Notes under the pieces: generated by a model | Database searches by the model: none | What the model saw: the letters and a program-made list of their open reading frames with translations, nothing else | What the model was told of the DNA's origin: nothing | In this document: piece after piece, positions 40,617 through 50,135 of the stretch | Layout: each line of letters opens with the position of its first letter | Numbering within the stretch: the stretch's first letter is position 1 | Translations under genes and position numbers: made by a program | NCBI GenBank assembly: GCA_964398655.1 | Contig: CAYNNG010000004.1 | Coordinates: forward strand, 1 to 64,000 | Direction: 5' to 3' | From: SFFI01 sp964398655 | Lineage (GTDB): Bacteria; Bacillota; Clostridia; Saccharofermentanales; DTU023 | DNA length: 64,000 nucleotides

Positions 40617-41051
40617 ATGGCGCGTTACATCCATACAATTGATGCCAAGGGCAGAGTGATCGTACCTGCTCGTGTGCGCAATAATTTGGATGGCACCCTC
40701 TATGTGGCCCCTAGCCTTGATGAAGGCTATCTTTCTGCTTACTCTTCTCAGCAATTCCAAGGCATCCTAGACCAACTCAGTGAGCAATCTGGTACAGACC
40801 CGGAATTTCGCCAATTTAGGCGGGACTTTTTAGGTTCGGCCGTTGCCTGTGATTTAGATAATCAAGGCCGCATCAGCTTGCCGGATGAGCTCTGGGCCAG
40901 CATTGGTGTGGAAGCAGGCGGAGAGATTTGTTTTATTGACATGTTCGATAAGGTAGAAATTTGTGCCCGGGACTTCTACGAAAGCACGAAGGATCAGGGC
41001 AAAAAACTCAGTGAGTTAGATTTGAGCCGCTTCGATGTCAAAGGACTCTAA
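40617..41051 (+). CDS. mraZ: Transcriptional regulator MraZ
   Basis: MraZ is a SpoVT/AbrB-fold DNA-binding protein at the head of most dcw clusters, autoregulating the operon. The 144 residues contain two swapped-hairpin repeats: HTIDAKGRVIVPARVR near residue 5-20 and CDLDNQGRISLPDELW near 80-95. GGAGGAG precedes the ATG. Its end overlaps rsmH by 17 bases. Operator repeats are visible at 40520-40584. Confidence 0.95.
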   Translation: MARYIHTIDAKGRVIVPARVRNNLDGTLYVAPSLDEGYLSAYSSQQFQGILDQLSEQSGTDPEFRQFRRDFLGSAVACDLDNQGRISLPDELWASIGVEAGGEICFIDMFDKVEICARDFYESTKDQGKKLSELDLSRFDVKGL

Positions 41052-42027
41052 CAGCTATCATCTGCCAGTCCTCTTAGAGGAATGCATGTCTGCCCTTAAT
41101 CCCCGTAAAGAGGGAACCTATCTGGATGGGACCCTCGGCGGTGGTGGCCACTCCTCAGCAATTCTGCGCTGCTTAGGCCCTCAGGGCCATTTAATTTGTC
41201 TAGACCGAGATGCCATGGCAATCGCAGAAGGGCAAAAGCAACTTGAAAAACTTAAGTCTCCGGCCCAGCTGGATATTGTCCAAGAGACCTTCGGGCATGT
41301 GACTGCCGTACTTAAGAGACTAGGGGTAGAAGGCTTAGACGGTGCCTTGCTAGACATCGGCGTGTCTTCTGCTCAACTTGATCTCCCCCAACGGGGCTTT
41401 TCCTACATGGAAGATGGGCCTTTGGATATGCGGATGGATGAGAGTAAAGGCATAAGCGCCCAAGAGCTTTTGGCTCAAGCTTCAGAAGTGGAGCTCAGCA
41501 AAATCCTCTGGGACTACGGTGAAGAACGCTACGCCCGCCGCATCGCTGCAGCTATTGTCCAAGCCAGAGCGCGTAAGCCTTTAACCCGGACCCAAGAATT
41601 GGTGGAGGTAATTTATAAAGCTATACCCAACCAGGCCCGGCGTGAAAAACAGCATCCGGCCAAACGCAGCTTTCAGGCCCTGCGCATTGCGGTGAATGAC
41701 GAACTCGGGGAGCTGGAACGTTTTTTAGACCAGATTCCCTTGCTCATGCTGCCTCAGGGTAAACTCTTGGTCATTAGCTTCCACTCTCTGGAAGACCGCC
41801 TGGTTAAACAGGCCATGCGAAAATGGGAAGATCCGTGTACATGTCCACCGACTTTCCCAGTTTGCCAGTGTGGCCGCTTACCTTTGGGCCAAGCCCAGCC
41901 CAGAAAGGGGATTACGGCGAGTGATAAAGAGCTTGCCCAAAATCCCCGAGCCCGCTCGGCCCGGCTGAGGGTTTTCTGCTTTGATGGACCCGGTCTGGAC
42001 CAGGTCAAAGCTGAGGGACTTAAGTAA
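41035..42027 (+). CDS. rsmH: 16S rRNA (cytosine(1402)-N4)-methyltransferase
   Basis: RsmH (MraW) methylates N4 of C1402 in 16S rRNA. The 330 residues show HLPVLLEECMSAL, the SAM-binding GTLGGGGHSSAIL, LLDIGVSSAQLDLPQRGFSY, and KRSFQALRIAVNDELGEL, all diagnostic. C-terminal part has SFHSLEDRLVKQAMR and a Cys-rich insert (CTCPPTFPVCQCG) common in Firmicutes. The start lies inside mraZ, so the pair is coupled. Confidence 0.97.
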   Translation: MSKDSNSYHLPVLLEECMSALNPRKEGTYLDGTLGGGGHSSAILRCLGPQGHLICLDRDAMAIAEGQKQLEKLKSPAQLDIVQETFGHVTAVLKRLGVEGLDGALLDIGVSSAQLDLPQRGFSYMEDGPLDMRMDESKGISAQELLAQASEVELSKILWDYGEERYARRIAAAIVQARARKPLTRTQELVEVIYKAIPNQARREKQHPAKRSFQALRIAVNDELGELERFLDQIPLLMLPQGKLLVISFHSLEDRLVKQAMRKWEDPCTCPPTFPVCQCGRLPLGQAQPRKGITASDKELAQNPRARSARLRVFCFDGPGLDQVKAEGLK

Positions 42028-42153
42028 AGATTCAGTTCAGCATCCAGCTTTGGGTTGGACTGCTGCTAGAACTAAAAATAACTAACGCTTATGAGCCGTA
42101 GACCAGTGAGGACTATGGATAAACCTAATAACACTAAGTGGAGGGAGGACGAG

Positions 42154-42744
42154 ATGTCAAATTTTTCTTATCAGGGGAACTTAGCCTTTGACCAGGCAAG
42201 GACACGTCTTGAGTCCGACCTCAGCAATCTAAATACTGCGGCGTGGGATGCCAGTCCCGTACGCCAGCGCGAGCTGGAACTGCAACAAGAGAGTGAAGTT
42301 CTGCAAGCACAACTGAACGACTATCAGGCTGCACGCAAGAGTTCCGCCCAAGCGAGAAGGAGATTAGCCGTATCTATTGTTTTAGCGGTGGCCAGCCTAG
42401 CTGTTATTTTTGGGAACCTCCTAGTTAGACAAGCCCGCATTTATGAAATGAACTTTGCCAATACAGGTATCCGGATGCAGATCAATGATGCCAAGGAAGA
42501 GAAGCAAGACTTGCAAAATCGCCTCTTGAATTATTCCGATACTGCGCATATTGAATCAGAGGCCCTGCGGCTCTTCTCCCTGCGCAAAGCCTCGCAGAGG
42601 CAAAGAGTGATTGTGGATTTGCCAGAGAGCGACCAGCTGTTGATTTACGATGACTACCAAAGTCCCGATGCCCAATATGGTGAAAAGAGCCAGATCAATT
42701 ATCGAGCCTTGGAAGCATACATGAAATCCTTGAAACTGCGTTGA
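42154..42744 (+). CDS. ftsL: FtsL-like cell division protein
   Basis: 196 residues; FtsL is a bitopic divisome protein that binds DivIC/FtsB and activates septal synthesis. A cytoplasmic N-terminal part with a coiled-coil tendency (QRELELQQESEVLQAQLND) precedes one membrane segment at about 91-110 (AVSIVLAVASLAVIFGNLLV), then an extracellular coiled coil (IRMQINDAKEEKQDLQNRLL). Sequence identity to FtsL is too low to recognise directly; the call rests on topology and on its place between rsmH and the PBP. GAGGGAGG five bases before ATG 42154 sets the start; an ATG at 42091 is open in frame but has no such site. Longer than usual FtsL (about 120). Confidence 0.7.
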   Translation: MSNFSYQGNLAFDQARTRLESDLSNLNTAAWDASPVRQRELELQQESEVLQAQLNDYQAARKSSAQARRRLAVSIVLAVASLAVIFGNLLVRQARIYEMNFANTGIRMQINDAKEEKQDLQNRLLNYSDTAHIESEALRLFSLRKASQRQRVIVDLPESDQLLIYDDYQSPDAQYGEKSQINYRALEAYMKSLKLR

Positions 42745-42832
42745 TCAAGATAAAGTTAACGCTAAATAGTGTTTATCTAACCAGACATTATCATTACAAC
42801 GATGTTACATAATTACCACAGGACCTAATTAA

Positions 42833-45082
42833 GTGGCTACACAAAATAAAACTAAAACTAAAGGACGTAAATACAGCACGAAGACTATTCGTGTAATCAC
42901 GGTGCTAGTCTTGGTGTTTTCTGTAGTTTTGGCGGTCGCCTTGCTCAAGGTGCAGGTACTTAACCACCAAGATATGGCCAAAGCTGCTTCCGACCAGTAT
43001 TACTCCAATCAGGTGGAGCCTGCCAGGCGGGGCTCGATCTACGATCGCAACGGGGTAAAATTAGCCTCCACAAGTTTTGTTTATCGGATTGGTGTTACTC
43101 CAGAGCACGTCTACTCACGATCTGGCTCAGTCACGGAAGATCAAATTCTGCAGCGCATGAGTGAGGACCTGAAATTAGACCGGGCAGAACTGGATCATGC
43201 CATGGCGGACAAATCTGTCAGCTATGTGCAAATTGCCAAAGATGTTCCGGAAGAAGATGGGAAAAAATTAGAGTCCTTCCTGGAGGAGAATTATGTAGGC
43301 GGCGTGCGCATGGACAAAGAACCCAAGCGCTATTACACCAATGGTGACCTGGCCAGCCAGGTATTAGGCTTTGCTTCCTACCAAGAAGGGAAACTGGAGG
43401 GCCGTTTGGGTGTTGAGCTGGCTTTTGACGACCTGTTATCTGGCACGGCAGGCTACTCCTATGCTGCCCGTGACAACTATTTGAGCCATGGTCTTTTGCC
43501 TTATGCTCAAAGCCAAGATAAACCGGCCATGGATGGCTATGAGTTCTACCTGACCCTGGACATGAATATTCAGGAAATTCTCCAGCGGGACCTTGAGGAT
43601 GCAATTAAGGCCTACGACGCAGTAGAAGATGGCATGGGTATTGTCATGAACCCCTACACTGGTGAAATTCTGGCCATGGCCTCCTATCCCTATTTCCGCT
43701 CCGATGATCCCACTGCGAAACCGCTGGGTATCAAACAAAAGGACTGGGATCCGGGGGATGAAAAAACTATCCAATGGCTGCAAGAACATGCCTGGCGGAA
43801 CAAGAATATTTCCAGTTTATATGAGGCTGGTTCTACGATGAAGGCACTCACCGCGGCCATGGCCTTTGAAGAGAATATTTGCACGGAACAGACACCCTAC
43901 AATGATGACCCTATACAAGTCTTGGACGCCGAAATATCTTGCTGGACGGGACATGGCCATGGTACCGAATCCATGGAACAAGCCTTTTGGAATTCCTGCA
44001 ACCCGGTATTTGTGCAGATTGCCTTGAGTGTGGGCGTAGACCGCTTCTATGACTATATCCGGTCATTTGGTTTCTATGAAGAAACGGGCTTAGGTTTGCC
44101 AGGCGAGGCGGCGTGTATTTTCCATACCAACCCCTCCATCCTAGATATGGCTAACCTCTCCTTCGGTGAGTCGTCCGGTGTTACGCCTCTACATCTGATG
44201 AAGGCCTATGCTGCCCTAGTTAACGGAGGCAAACTAGTTACACCGACCATTGTGCGGGAGATGCGAACTCAAGATGGGCAAATCCTAGAGACTTCTTCAC
44301 CTCAGGTCAGCCGACGGGTAATCTCCACGGAAACTTCCAGCCGTGTTCGTAAGCTCATGGCGGGTATGGTAGAAAATTCTGCCAGCTATACCAATACTTG
44401 GGGCTACCAAATTGGCGGTAAGACCTCTACCTCTGTGGATGAGATGACCGACCAAATCACTATTTCTTTTGTGGCGGCTGCCCCGATCGACCATCCCGAG
44501 GTAATGGTGTTGATGATCTTGCAAAAACCTAGCAGCTCAGGTGTCGCGGGGACAGAGGCGCAAATTGTTACGCAAAATACTGCCAGTAAAATCTTGGATT
44601 ACCTGAATGTGGACCGGAATTATTCTGACCTGGATGCCTACAAATTGGGGAAGTCCATTCGTACGCCTGACCTGGGCGGGCAAACTCTTACCCAGGCAGC
44701 TTCCAGCATGACCTATGAGCAGGTTCAGGTGGTGGCAGGAGATGAGAAAACCTTGGCTGAGTCCCTTATTAAGTACCAAATCCCTGCGCCGGGCACCCTG
44801 ATTTATCCGGGATCTAACATTTATGTTTATGAAAAAGAGCCCGAATCGAGGCAAGTGGTTATACCGGACCTTAGCAAAATGAACTACAATGAAGTTATAA
44901 GCGCATGTAATACTGTAGGCTTGATCCCTCAATTTGAGGGCAGCCTGACGGGCAACTGTGTAGCGCAAAAAATGGCCTATCCTGACAATCTGCCCGAAGG
45001 GTCCGAGGGTAAACCAGGTGACCTAGCAGAATTTGGGAGTGTGATAAAAGTAGCTTTACAGATTCCCTCATCTGGGCAATAG
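42833..45082 (+). CDS. PASTA-containing class B penicillin-binding protein (FtsI/SpoVD type)
   Basis: Transpeptidase that cross-links septal peptidoglycan. 749 residues: a short cytoplasmic tail, membrane anchor at about 22-44 (VITVLVLVFSVVLAVALLKV), PBP dimerisation domain (RRGSIYDRNGVKLA), and transpeptidase domain with catalytic Ser334 in S-T-M-K, Ser388 in S-C-N, and Lys530 in a K-T-S motif (K-T-G in most PBPs). Two PASTA domains follow (from about 610 and about 680; VVIPDLSKMNYNEVISACN starts the second). Such PASTA-PBPs in dcw clusters are FtsI/PbpB or the sporulation SpoVD; the distinction is not possible here. GTG start at 42833. Confidence 0.9.
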   Translation: MATQNKTKTKGRKYSTKTIRVITVLVLVFSVVLAVALLKVQVLNHQDMAKAASDQYYSNQVEPARRGSIYDRNGVKLASTSFVYRIGVTPEHVYSRSGSVTEDQILQRMSEDLKLDRAELDHAMADKSVSYVQIAKDVPEEDGKKLESFLEENYVGGVRMDKEPKRYYTNGDLASQVLGFASYQEGKLEGRLGVELAFDDLLSGTAGYSYAARDNYLSHGLLPYAQSQDKPAMDGYEFYLTLDMNIQEILQRDLEDAIKAYDAVEDGMGIVMNPYTGEILAMASYPYFRSDDPTAKPLGIKQKDWDPGDEKTIQWLQEHAWRNKNISSLYEAGSTMKALTAAMAFEENICTEQTPYNDDPIQVLDAEISCWTGHGHGTESMEQAFWNSCNPVFVQIALSVGVDRFYDYIRSFGFYEETGLGLPGEAACIFHTNPSILDMANLSFGESSGVTPLHLMKAYAALVNGGKLVTPTIVREMRTQDGQILETSSPQVSRRVISTETSSRVRKLMAGMVENSASYTNTWGYQIGGKTSTSVDEMTDQITISFVAAAPIDHPEVMVLMILQKPSSSGVAGTEAQIVTQNTASKILDYLNVDRNYSDLDAYKLGKSIRTPDLGGQTLTQAASSMTYEQVQVVAGDEKTLAESLIKYQIPAPGTLIYPGSNIYVYEKEPESRQVVIPDLSKMNYNEVISACNTVGLIPQFEGSLTGNCVAQKMAYPDNLPEGSEGKPGDLAEFGSVIKVALQIPSSGQ

Positions 45083-45116
45083 CCACATAAAGCAATGAGA
45101 AAGTTGAGGTGGACCC

Positions 45117-46592
45117 ATGGCGAGAATTTTACCCGCACAAATTAAATCGTGGACTGCTGGTGACCTCCACATGTCTAAGGCAAATCGAGAAAACACGGAA
45201 CATTTTTACCGGGGAATCAGTACCGATACCCGGTCGCTTCGCTCTGGCGAGATCTTCTTAGCTCTCAAAGGAGAACGTTTTGATGGCCACAACTTCTTAC
45301 GGCAGGCCATCGCCAAGGGCGCGGGTGCCCTGGTCATGGAAAAATCTAACCCCGAGAGCCAAAAACTCTTGGAAGAATTTTCTGAGAAGGCGACCCAGCA
45401 GCCCGACCTTTTGCTGGTTGACGACAGCCTGGAAGCCTACGGGCAGATCGCTGCGGGCTACCGGCAAACCCTGCTGGCCTCCGTTATTGCCATCACGGGC
45501 AGCGTAGGGAAGACGACCACCCGGCGGATGGTCTCGGAGGTGATTTCCAGTCAAGTCCATACCCATGAGACTGTAGACAATCAAAATAACCGCATCGGCG
45601 TACCTCTGACCCTCTTGGAAGCTGACGATGACGACGATGTAATCGTGGCTGAACTGGGTGTTGACCGTCCCGGCGAAATCAAAATGCTTTCGCAGATTTC
45701 TAAACCCGATATTGCCATCTTGACCGCCATTGGCTACAGCCATGCGGCTTTTTTGGGCAGCCGAGAAAATATCCTCAAGGAAAAAACAGACATCATTTCT
45801 GGTATGAAATCCAATGGCCTAGTTCTGCTCAATGGTCAGGACGACAGCCTGCTTTCCTGGGCCCGTTCCATGCAAAACGAGATTTCTATTTGGCTGGTCT
45901 TCAATGAAAAACCAGACCCCAGTCAAACTCAAGGCCTCTCGTACTTTTGGGCGGAAAACTTAGTGCTTAGCCCAACCAGTACCAGCTTTGTGGTCAAGAC
46001 CAGCTTGGACTCTGCTATTGCCCTACCTGTACAAATTCCTGCCCCCGGCAAATATCTGGTAAGGGCAGCCATCTTTGCCCTAGCTTGTACCTATGCTCTT
46101 GGTATGGATATGTATAAGGCCGCGGAAGCCTGCCAGCATTTCCACAACACTGGTAACCGGCAGAATATTGTTAAGTTCCCTACCTGCCTCTTGATTGATG
46201 ACTCCTACAATGCCTCGCCGGAATCTATCCTTTCGGCTCTGGAAACGCTCAATCTCCTGGCCAAGCCTGGCCAGCGCAAGATAGCTTGCCTGGGCGGAAT
46301 TAGGGAACTGGGCTCTTACACCAAGGACCTCCACCGGGACATTGCTAAAACCCTCAAGAAGGATCCCGTTGATGTTTTGTACCTGGTAGGGGAGGAGATG
46401 AAATGGCTCTTGCAGGGGCTGCAGGAAGAAGGTCTCCACGTGGAAACCCATTATTATTCCACCACCAGTGAGATCATCCCCGATCTCTTGGAAGACCTGC
46501 AGGCCGACGATGTGATTTTAATCAAGGGTTCCCGCTACTACGAGATGGAAAAAATCCACCAAGCTATAGCGGAACGTTTTTCCCAAGCCTAG
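45117..46592 (+). CDS. murF: UDP-N-acetylmuramoyl-tripeptide-D-alanyl-D-alanine ligase
   Basis: MurF adds D-Ala-D-Ala to the UDP-MurNAc-tripeptide. 491 residues with Mur ligase order: N-terminal ISTDTRSLRSGEIFLALKGERFDGHNF, ATP loop ITGSVGKTTT, ETVDNQNNRIGVPLTLL (the MurF NxNNxIGxPLT signature), VAELGVDRPGEI, and DDSYNASPESILSAL. The C-terminal ILIKGSRYYEMEKI matches the MurF KGSR motif. GAGGTGG precedes the ATG. Together with ddl (58559) it supplies the D-Ala-D-Ala end of the stem peptide. Confidence 0.95.
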   Translation: MARILPAQIKSWTAGDLHMSKANRENTEHFYRGISTDTRSLRSGEIFLALKGERFDGHNFLRQAIAKGAGALVMEKSNPESQKLLEEFSEKATQQPDLLLVDDSLEAYGQIAAGYRQTLLASVIAITGSVGKTTTRRMVSEVISSQVHTHETVDNQNNRIGVPLTLLEADDDDDVIVAELGVDRPGEIKMLSQISKPDIAILTAIGYSHAAFLGSRENILKEKTDIISGMKSNGLVLLNGQDDSLLSWARSMQNEISIWLVFNEKPDPSQTQGLSYFWAENLVLSPTSTSFVVKTSLDSAIALPVQIPAPGKYLVRAAIFALACTYALGMDMYKAAEACQHFHNTGNRQNIVKFPTCLLIDDSYNASPESILSALETLNLLAKPGQRKIACLGGIRELGSYTKDLHRDIAKTLKKDPVDVLYLVGEEMKWLLQGLQEEGLHVETHYYSTTSEIIPDLLEDLQADDVILIKGSRYYEMEKIHQAIAERFSQA

Positions 46593-46605
46593 AAGGAGCG
46601 AGTAG

Positions 46606-47586
46606 GTGGTTCAATTTCTCTTGCCAGCCTTCATGACTTTTGGCCTAACCTTGGTTTGCGGCTATTTCATTCTGCCCATATTAAGAGAACATGGCATGGG
46701 CCAGAAAGTACGTCAGGATGGGCCGCAGACCCACTTGATCAAGAGCGGTACGCCTACACTGGGTGCCCTCTTCTTTATCCTGCCCACGCTTTTGGCCTTC
46801 TTGCTCCGGCTCCTGTTTGTCCGGGGCTGGGATGACTATGCTCCGGCCTTTCTCTTGGCCCTCTGCTTTGGCCTAGTGGGCTTCGCAGACGACTTTACCA
46901 AGGTCCGAATTGACCCCAATGGCCTATCTGTTAAACAGAAAAGTATTGTGATGGGCTTACTCAGTCTGGGCTTTGCCGTTTATTATGTTTATCTGGGCCC
47001 TGCAGCCCCTTATATCCGCCCGCCCTTCGGCGGCGCCCCTGTAGAAATTACTGGCGGCTGGAAGCTGTTTTACCTGGTCTTCATCACGCTTTACCTGTTT
47101 TACATGGCCAATGCGGTTAACTTGTCAGATGGCTTAGATGGCTTGTGCTCCAGCCTGGTACTCTGCTCAGGTGTTACGCTGGCCCTGGCCCTCTACCTGC
47201 TGGATAAACAGGCCTATGCGCCACTGATTGAGTTAGCTTTGGTCTTAGCGGCAGGGGTCTTGGGTTTTCTCTTTTTCAACCGCCACCCGGCCTTGGTCTT
47301 CATGGGCGATACTGGTTCACTTTATCTGGGAGCGGGACTCGCGGTAATTGCACTTTTAGCGGGTATTCCCTGGATCATGTTACTTAATGGTTTGGTTTTC
47401 ATCGTGGAAGGCCTATCCTCACTGCTCCAGACTTTCTACTTTAAGCTGACTAAGGGCAAAAGATTGTTCCGTATGGCCCCCCTCCATCACCATTTTGAAC
47501 TGGGTGGCTGGTCAGAGGTAAAAATTGTGTGGACCTTCAGCCTGGTAGGCCTGCTCTGCGGCCTCTTAGCCCTGGCCTTTATTTAA
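46606..47586 (+). CDS. mraY: Phospho-N-acetylmuramoyl-pentapeptide transferase
   Basis: MraY transfers phospho-MurNAc-pentapeptide to undecaprenyl phosphate, forming lipid I. The 326-residue protein has about ten membrane segments and the three conserved cytoplasmic motifs: GFADDFTKV, NAVNLSDGLDGL, FMGDTGSLYLG, plus APLHHHFELGG with the HHH loop. It begins with GTG 46606 after AAGGAG. murD, which normally follows, is absent and ftsW begins 12 bases after the stop. Confidence 0.97.
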   Translation: MVQFLLPAFMTFGLTLVCGYFILPILREHGMGQKVRQDGPQTHLIKSGTPTLGALFFILPTLLAFLLRLLFVRGWDDYAPAFLLALCFGLVGFADDFTKVRIDPNGLSVKQKSIVMGLLSLGFAVYYVYLGPAAPYIRPPFGGAPVEITGGWKLFYLVFITLYLFYMANAVNLSDGLDGLCSSLVLCSGVTLALALYLLDKQAYAPLIELALVLAAGVLGFLFFNRHPALVFMGDTGSLYLGAGLAVIALLAGIPWIMLLNGLVFIVEGLSSLLQTFYFKLTKGKRLFRMAPLHHHFELGGWSEVKIVWTFSLVGLLCGLLALAFI

Positions 47587-47598
47587 GAGGAGTTTGCC

Positions 47599-48996
47599 AT
47601 GGCAGTAAGTGACCTCAACAAAGCGCGAAAACTCAAGGCAGAGCAGGAGAAAGCTCAAGCCACGAGGATTAAAACTAACAGCCAAATCGCCAAGGATATT
47701 GACACCTATGGCCGCATTGACTTGCCTTTGCTGTTCGTGTTTTTAATCATTTTATGCTTCGGCCTGATCATGCTTTTTTCAGCTTCCCTAAGTTCGGCCT
47801 ATGCCGACCAGGGCGACCCTCTGTACTACGTACGCAGGCAGCTGTTGTTTACGGCTTTAGGCGGGGCGCTGGTTTTTATTTTGCTGCGTTTTCCCATTCG
47901 CTTCTTCAATCGTTTTTTTATGACGATTATTGTCTATGGAGTATGTACCCTGTCGCTCTTGGCTGTTCTGCTAGCAGGTGTACAAGGAGACTACGGTGCG
48001 GTACGTTGGTTAGATATCTTCGGCATTCAGTTCCAGCCTTCAGAGATGTGTAAAGTGGGGGCGATTTTCTGCTTGGCCACCTATTTTCCTGCTGTGCCGG
48101 CCCTGCGCAAGATCCCCCTATTTCATCATCCCCAGGATGAGAAGAAGCAGCTTAAGGCCGATGCCTTTCTTTACATCACTTTTCCTGCTCTGGCCATGGG
48201 TATTTGGCTCATCTTGATTTTTATTCAGCCTCACCTGTCTGGCGCGCTGATTGTAGGATCCCTGGTGCTTACCCTCTTTCTCATGGCCAAAATACCTGGC
48301 CGGATCTGGCTGCGCGCCCTATTGCAGCTCTTGCCGATCCTCCTAATTGGTATCTTGCTCCTCACGCTCTTTTACCCGCTTTTACACCAGGGTGAATCTT
48401 TCATGACTTTTATTGGTGAACGTTTCGCCCATGTTTTTTCACGCCTGAGTACCTTCTCTAATCCCGATGCCGCGTCTGCAGACTCTATCCACCAGATCCA
48501 GCAAGCGAGGTACGCCCTGGGGTCAGGAGGCCTCACGGGTAAGGGCCTGGGCATGGGCCGACAGAAATCCGGTTTCCTGCCTATGGTTTACAACGACTTT
48601 ATTCTGCCTTCCATTGGGGAAGAGCTGGGCTTCCTGGGCACGATCTCCGTATTGGTCCTGTTTGTGCTCTTCTTTTTATGCGGAACCCGCATTAGCCTCA
48701 ATGCGGTCAACAAATATTCGGCCATGCTGGCCTTTGGGTCCACCTTGCTGATCACGATCCAGGCTCTGCTGAATATCGCGGTAGCCAGCGAGGTTATACC
48801 CACGACCGGTGTGTCTTTGCCTTTCTTTTCCTATGGCGGTACGGCCCACGTCTTCATGATGCTGGCGGTGGGTTTTATCCTGTCCGTATCTAAAACTGGT
48901 CAAAGGGCAGACCCTGAATTGTTGAATATCATCCGGCTCGAAAACGATTACCGTAAGTCCTATGGTCGTCATCGGGCTCAGGCAGAACGCGGGTAG
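47599..48996 (+). CDS. ftsW: SEDS glycosyltransferase FtsW
   Basis: FtsW polymerises septal glycan with the class B PBP. 465 residues: a charged cytoplasmic N-terminal tail of about 45 residues, then ten membrane segments with SEDS motifs QFQPSEMCKVGAIF, GKGLGMGRQKSGFLP, PSIGEELGFLGT and VIPTTGVSLPFFSYGGTAHV. The position between mraY and murG fits FtsW (or SpoVE). AAGAGGAG precedes the ATG. A cytoplasmic C-terminal tail of about 30 residues follows the last segment. Confidence 0.93.
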   Translation: MAVSDLNKARKLKAEQEKAQATRIKTNSQIAKDIDTYGRIDLPLLFVFLIILCFGLIMLFSASLSSAYADQGDPLYYVRRQLLFTALGGALVFILLRFPIRFFNRFFMTIIVYGVCTLSLLAVLLAGVQGDYGAVRWLDIFGIQFQPSEMCKVGAIFCLATYFPAVPALRKIPLFHHPQDEKKQLKADAFLYITFPALAMGIWLILIFIQPHLSGALIVGSLVLTLFLMAKIPGRIWLRALLQLLPILLIGILLLTLFYPLLHQGESFMTFIGERFAHVFSRLSTFSNPDAASADSIHQIQQARYALGSGGLTGKGLGMGRQKSGFLPMVYNDFILPSIGEELGFLGTISVLVLFVLFFLCGTRISLNAVNKYSAMLAFGSTLLITIQALLNIAVASEVIPTTGVSLPFFSYGGTAHVFMMLAVGFILSVSKTGQRADPELLNIIRLENDYRKSYGRHRAQAERG

Positions 48997-49000
48997 GCCT

Positions 49001-50131
49001 GTGGTTACTTCTGCTGGCAGCACTTACATTTTCGCGGGCGGCGGCACGGCCGGACACATTAATCCTGCCTTGAGTGTGGCGGCGGCTTTGCGGAACTTAG
49101 ATCCCCAGGCGGAGATACTTTTTTTTGTGAGCCCTGAAGGTCTAGAGAGGGAACTCGTGGCGCAGGCAGGATTTGCTCAGACTGAAATAAATTGTGCCGC
49201 TATCCCCCTGCAAAAAACTTCCTATCCCAAGTTTTTCCTGCAAAATTACCAGGGCTATCGTGAGGCCCGCAAACTCCTCAAACAAAAGCCGGTAAAGGCG
49301 GTCTTGGGGACAGGAGGCTTTGTTTCTTTTCCCCTCTTGATGGCCGCCCATAAAGAGGGCATTCCTTCATTTATGCATGAGCAAAATGCCTATCCCGGCC
49401 GTGCTAACCGCTTTTTATCCCGGTATTGTCAGGCTATCTGTCTCACTTTTCCCGGCAGTGAAAAATTCTTTCCGGAGAATCTGCCGGGCTCCTTTGTGCT
49501 GACGGGCAACCCTATCCATCCAGACTTCTTCTTGAACAAGCAAGAGTCGGTAAGAGCCCAGCTGCAGGTGAGTGAAGACTGCGAGCTCGTGGTGGCGGTA
49601 GGAGGAAGTTTGGGTGCCCGTTCCTTAAATCTTGCCGTGGAAGGTCTAGTGGCAGAAGAAAAGTGGCAAGATTTTTTGCAGGCTCACCCCAATTTTCTCC
49701 TGGTCTTGTCTACAGGCAAGGTGAATTATCGCTTTCTCCAATCCCAGGAGTCTCCCGACCCGCATATCCGCTACACCTCCTACCTCGATACCAAGGTGTG
49801 GCTGCCCGCCGCGGACCTGTTGATTGGCCGGTCTTCCGCCGGTTTTCTGTCTGAATCTGCGGCTGCCGCCAAGGCGTCCATTTTAGTGCCTTTTCCCCAG
49901 GCTGCGGAAGACCATCAAACTGCCAATGCCCAGGTTTTTCTGGACCGGGGAGCTTCGGTTTTGGTCAAAGATGACCAACTGGATTCTCGTCGGTTGCTCG
50001 CCGTGCTCCAGGAACTTTTAGCCGATAAACCCAAATTGCAAGCTATGTCCCAGGCGGCAGGATCTCTAGCTAAGCCTCAGGCGGCAGAAACGCTCGCGGG
50101 CTTAATGTACCACGCGCACCGGGAGGATTGA
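49001..50131 (+). CDS. murG: UDP-GlcNAc:lipid I N-acetylglucosamine transferase MurG
   Basis: MurG adds GlcNAc to lipid I, making lipid II, at the inner membrane face. Motifs: FAGGGTAGHINPALSVA at the N-terminus, GTGGFVSFPLLMAAH, HEQNAYPGRANRFL, VGGSLGARSLN, and the C-terminal UDP-GlcNAc-binding region (RSSAGFLSESAAAAKASILV and PFPQAAEDHQTANAQ). The GTG at 49001, 4 bases after ftsW, gives a normal N-terminus of 376 residues; an ATG at 48962 inside ftsW gives 13 extra residues and neither has a strong ribosome site. Confidence 0.94.
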   Translation: MVTSAGSTYIFAGGGTAGHINPALSVAAALRNLDPQAEILFFVSPEGLERELVAQAGFAQTEINCAAIPLQKTSYPKFFLQNYQGYREARKLLKQKPVKAVLGTGGFVSFPLLMAAHKEGIPSFMHEQNAYPGRANRFLSRYCQAICLTFPGSEKFFPENLPGSFVLTGNPIHPDFFLNKQESVRAQLQVSEDCELVVAVGGSLGARSLNLAVEGLVAEEKWQDFLQAHPNFLLVLSTGKVNYRFLQSQESPDPHIRYTSYLDTKVWLPAADLLIGRSSAGFLSESAAAAKASILVPFPQAAEDHQTANAQVFLDRGASVLVKDDQLDSRRLLAVLQELLADKPKLQAMSQAAGSLAKPQAAETLAGLMYHAHRED

Positions 50132-50135
50132 CAAG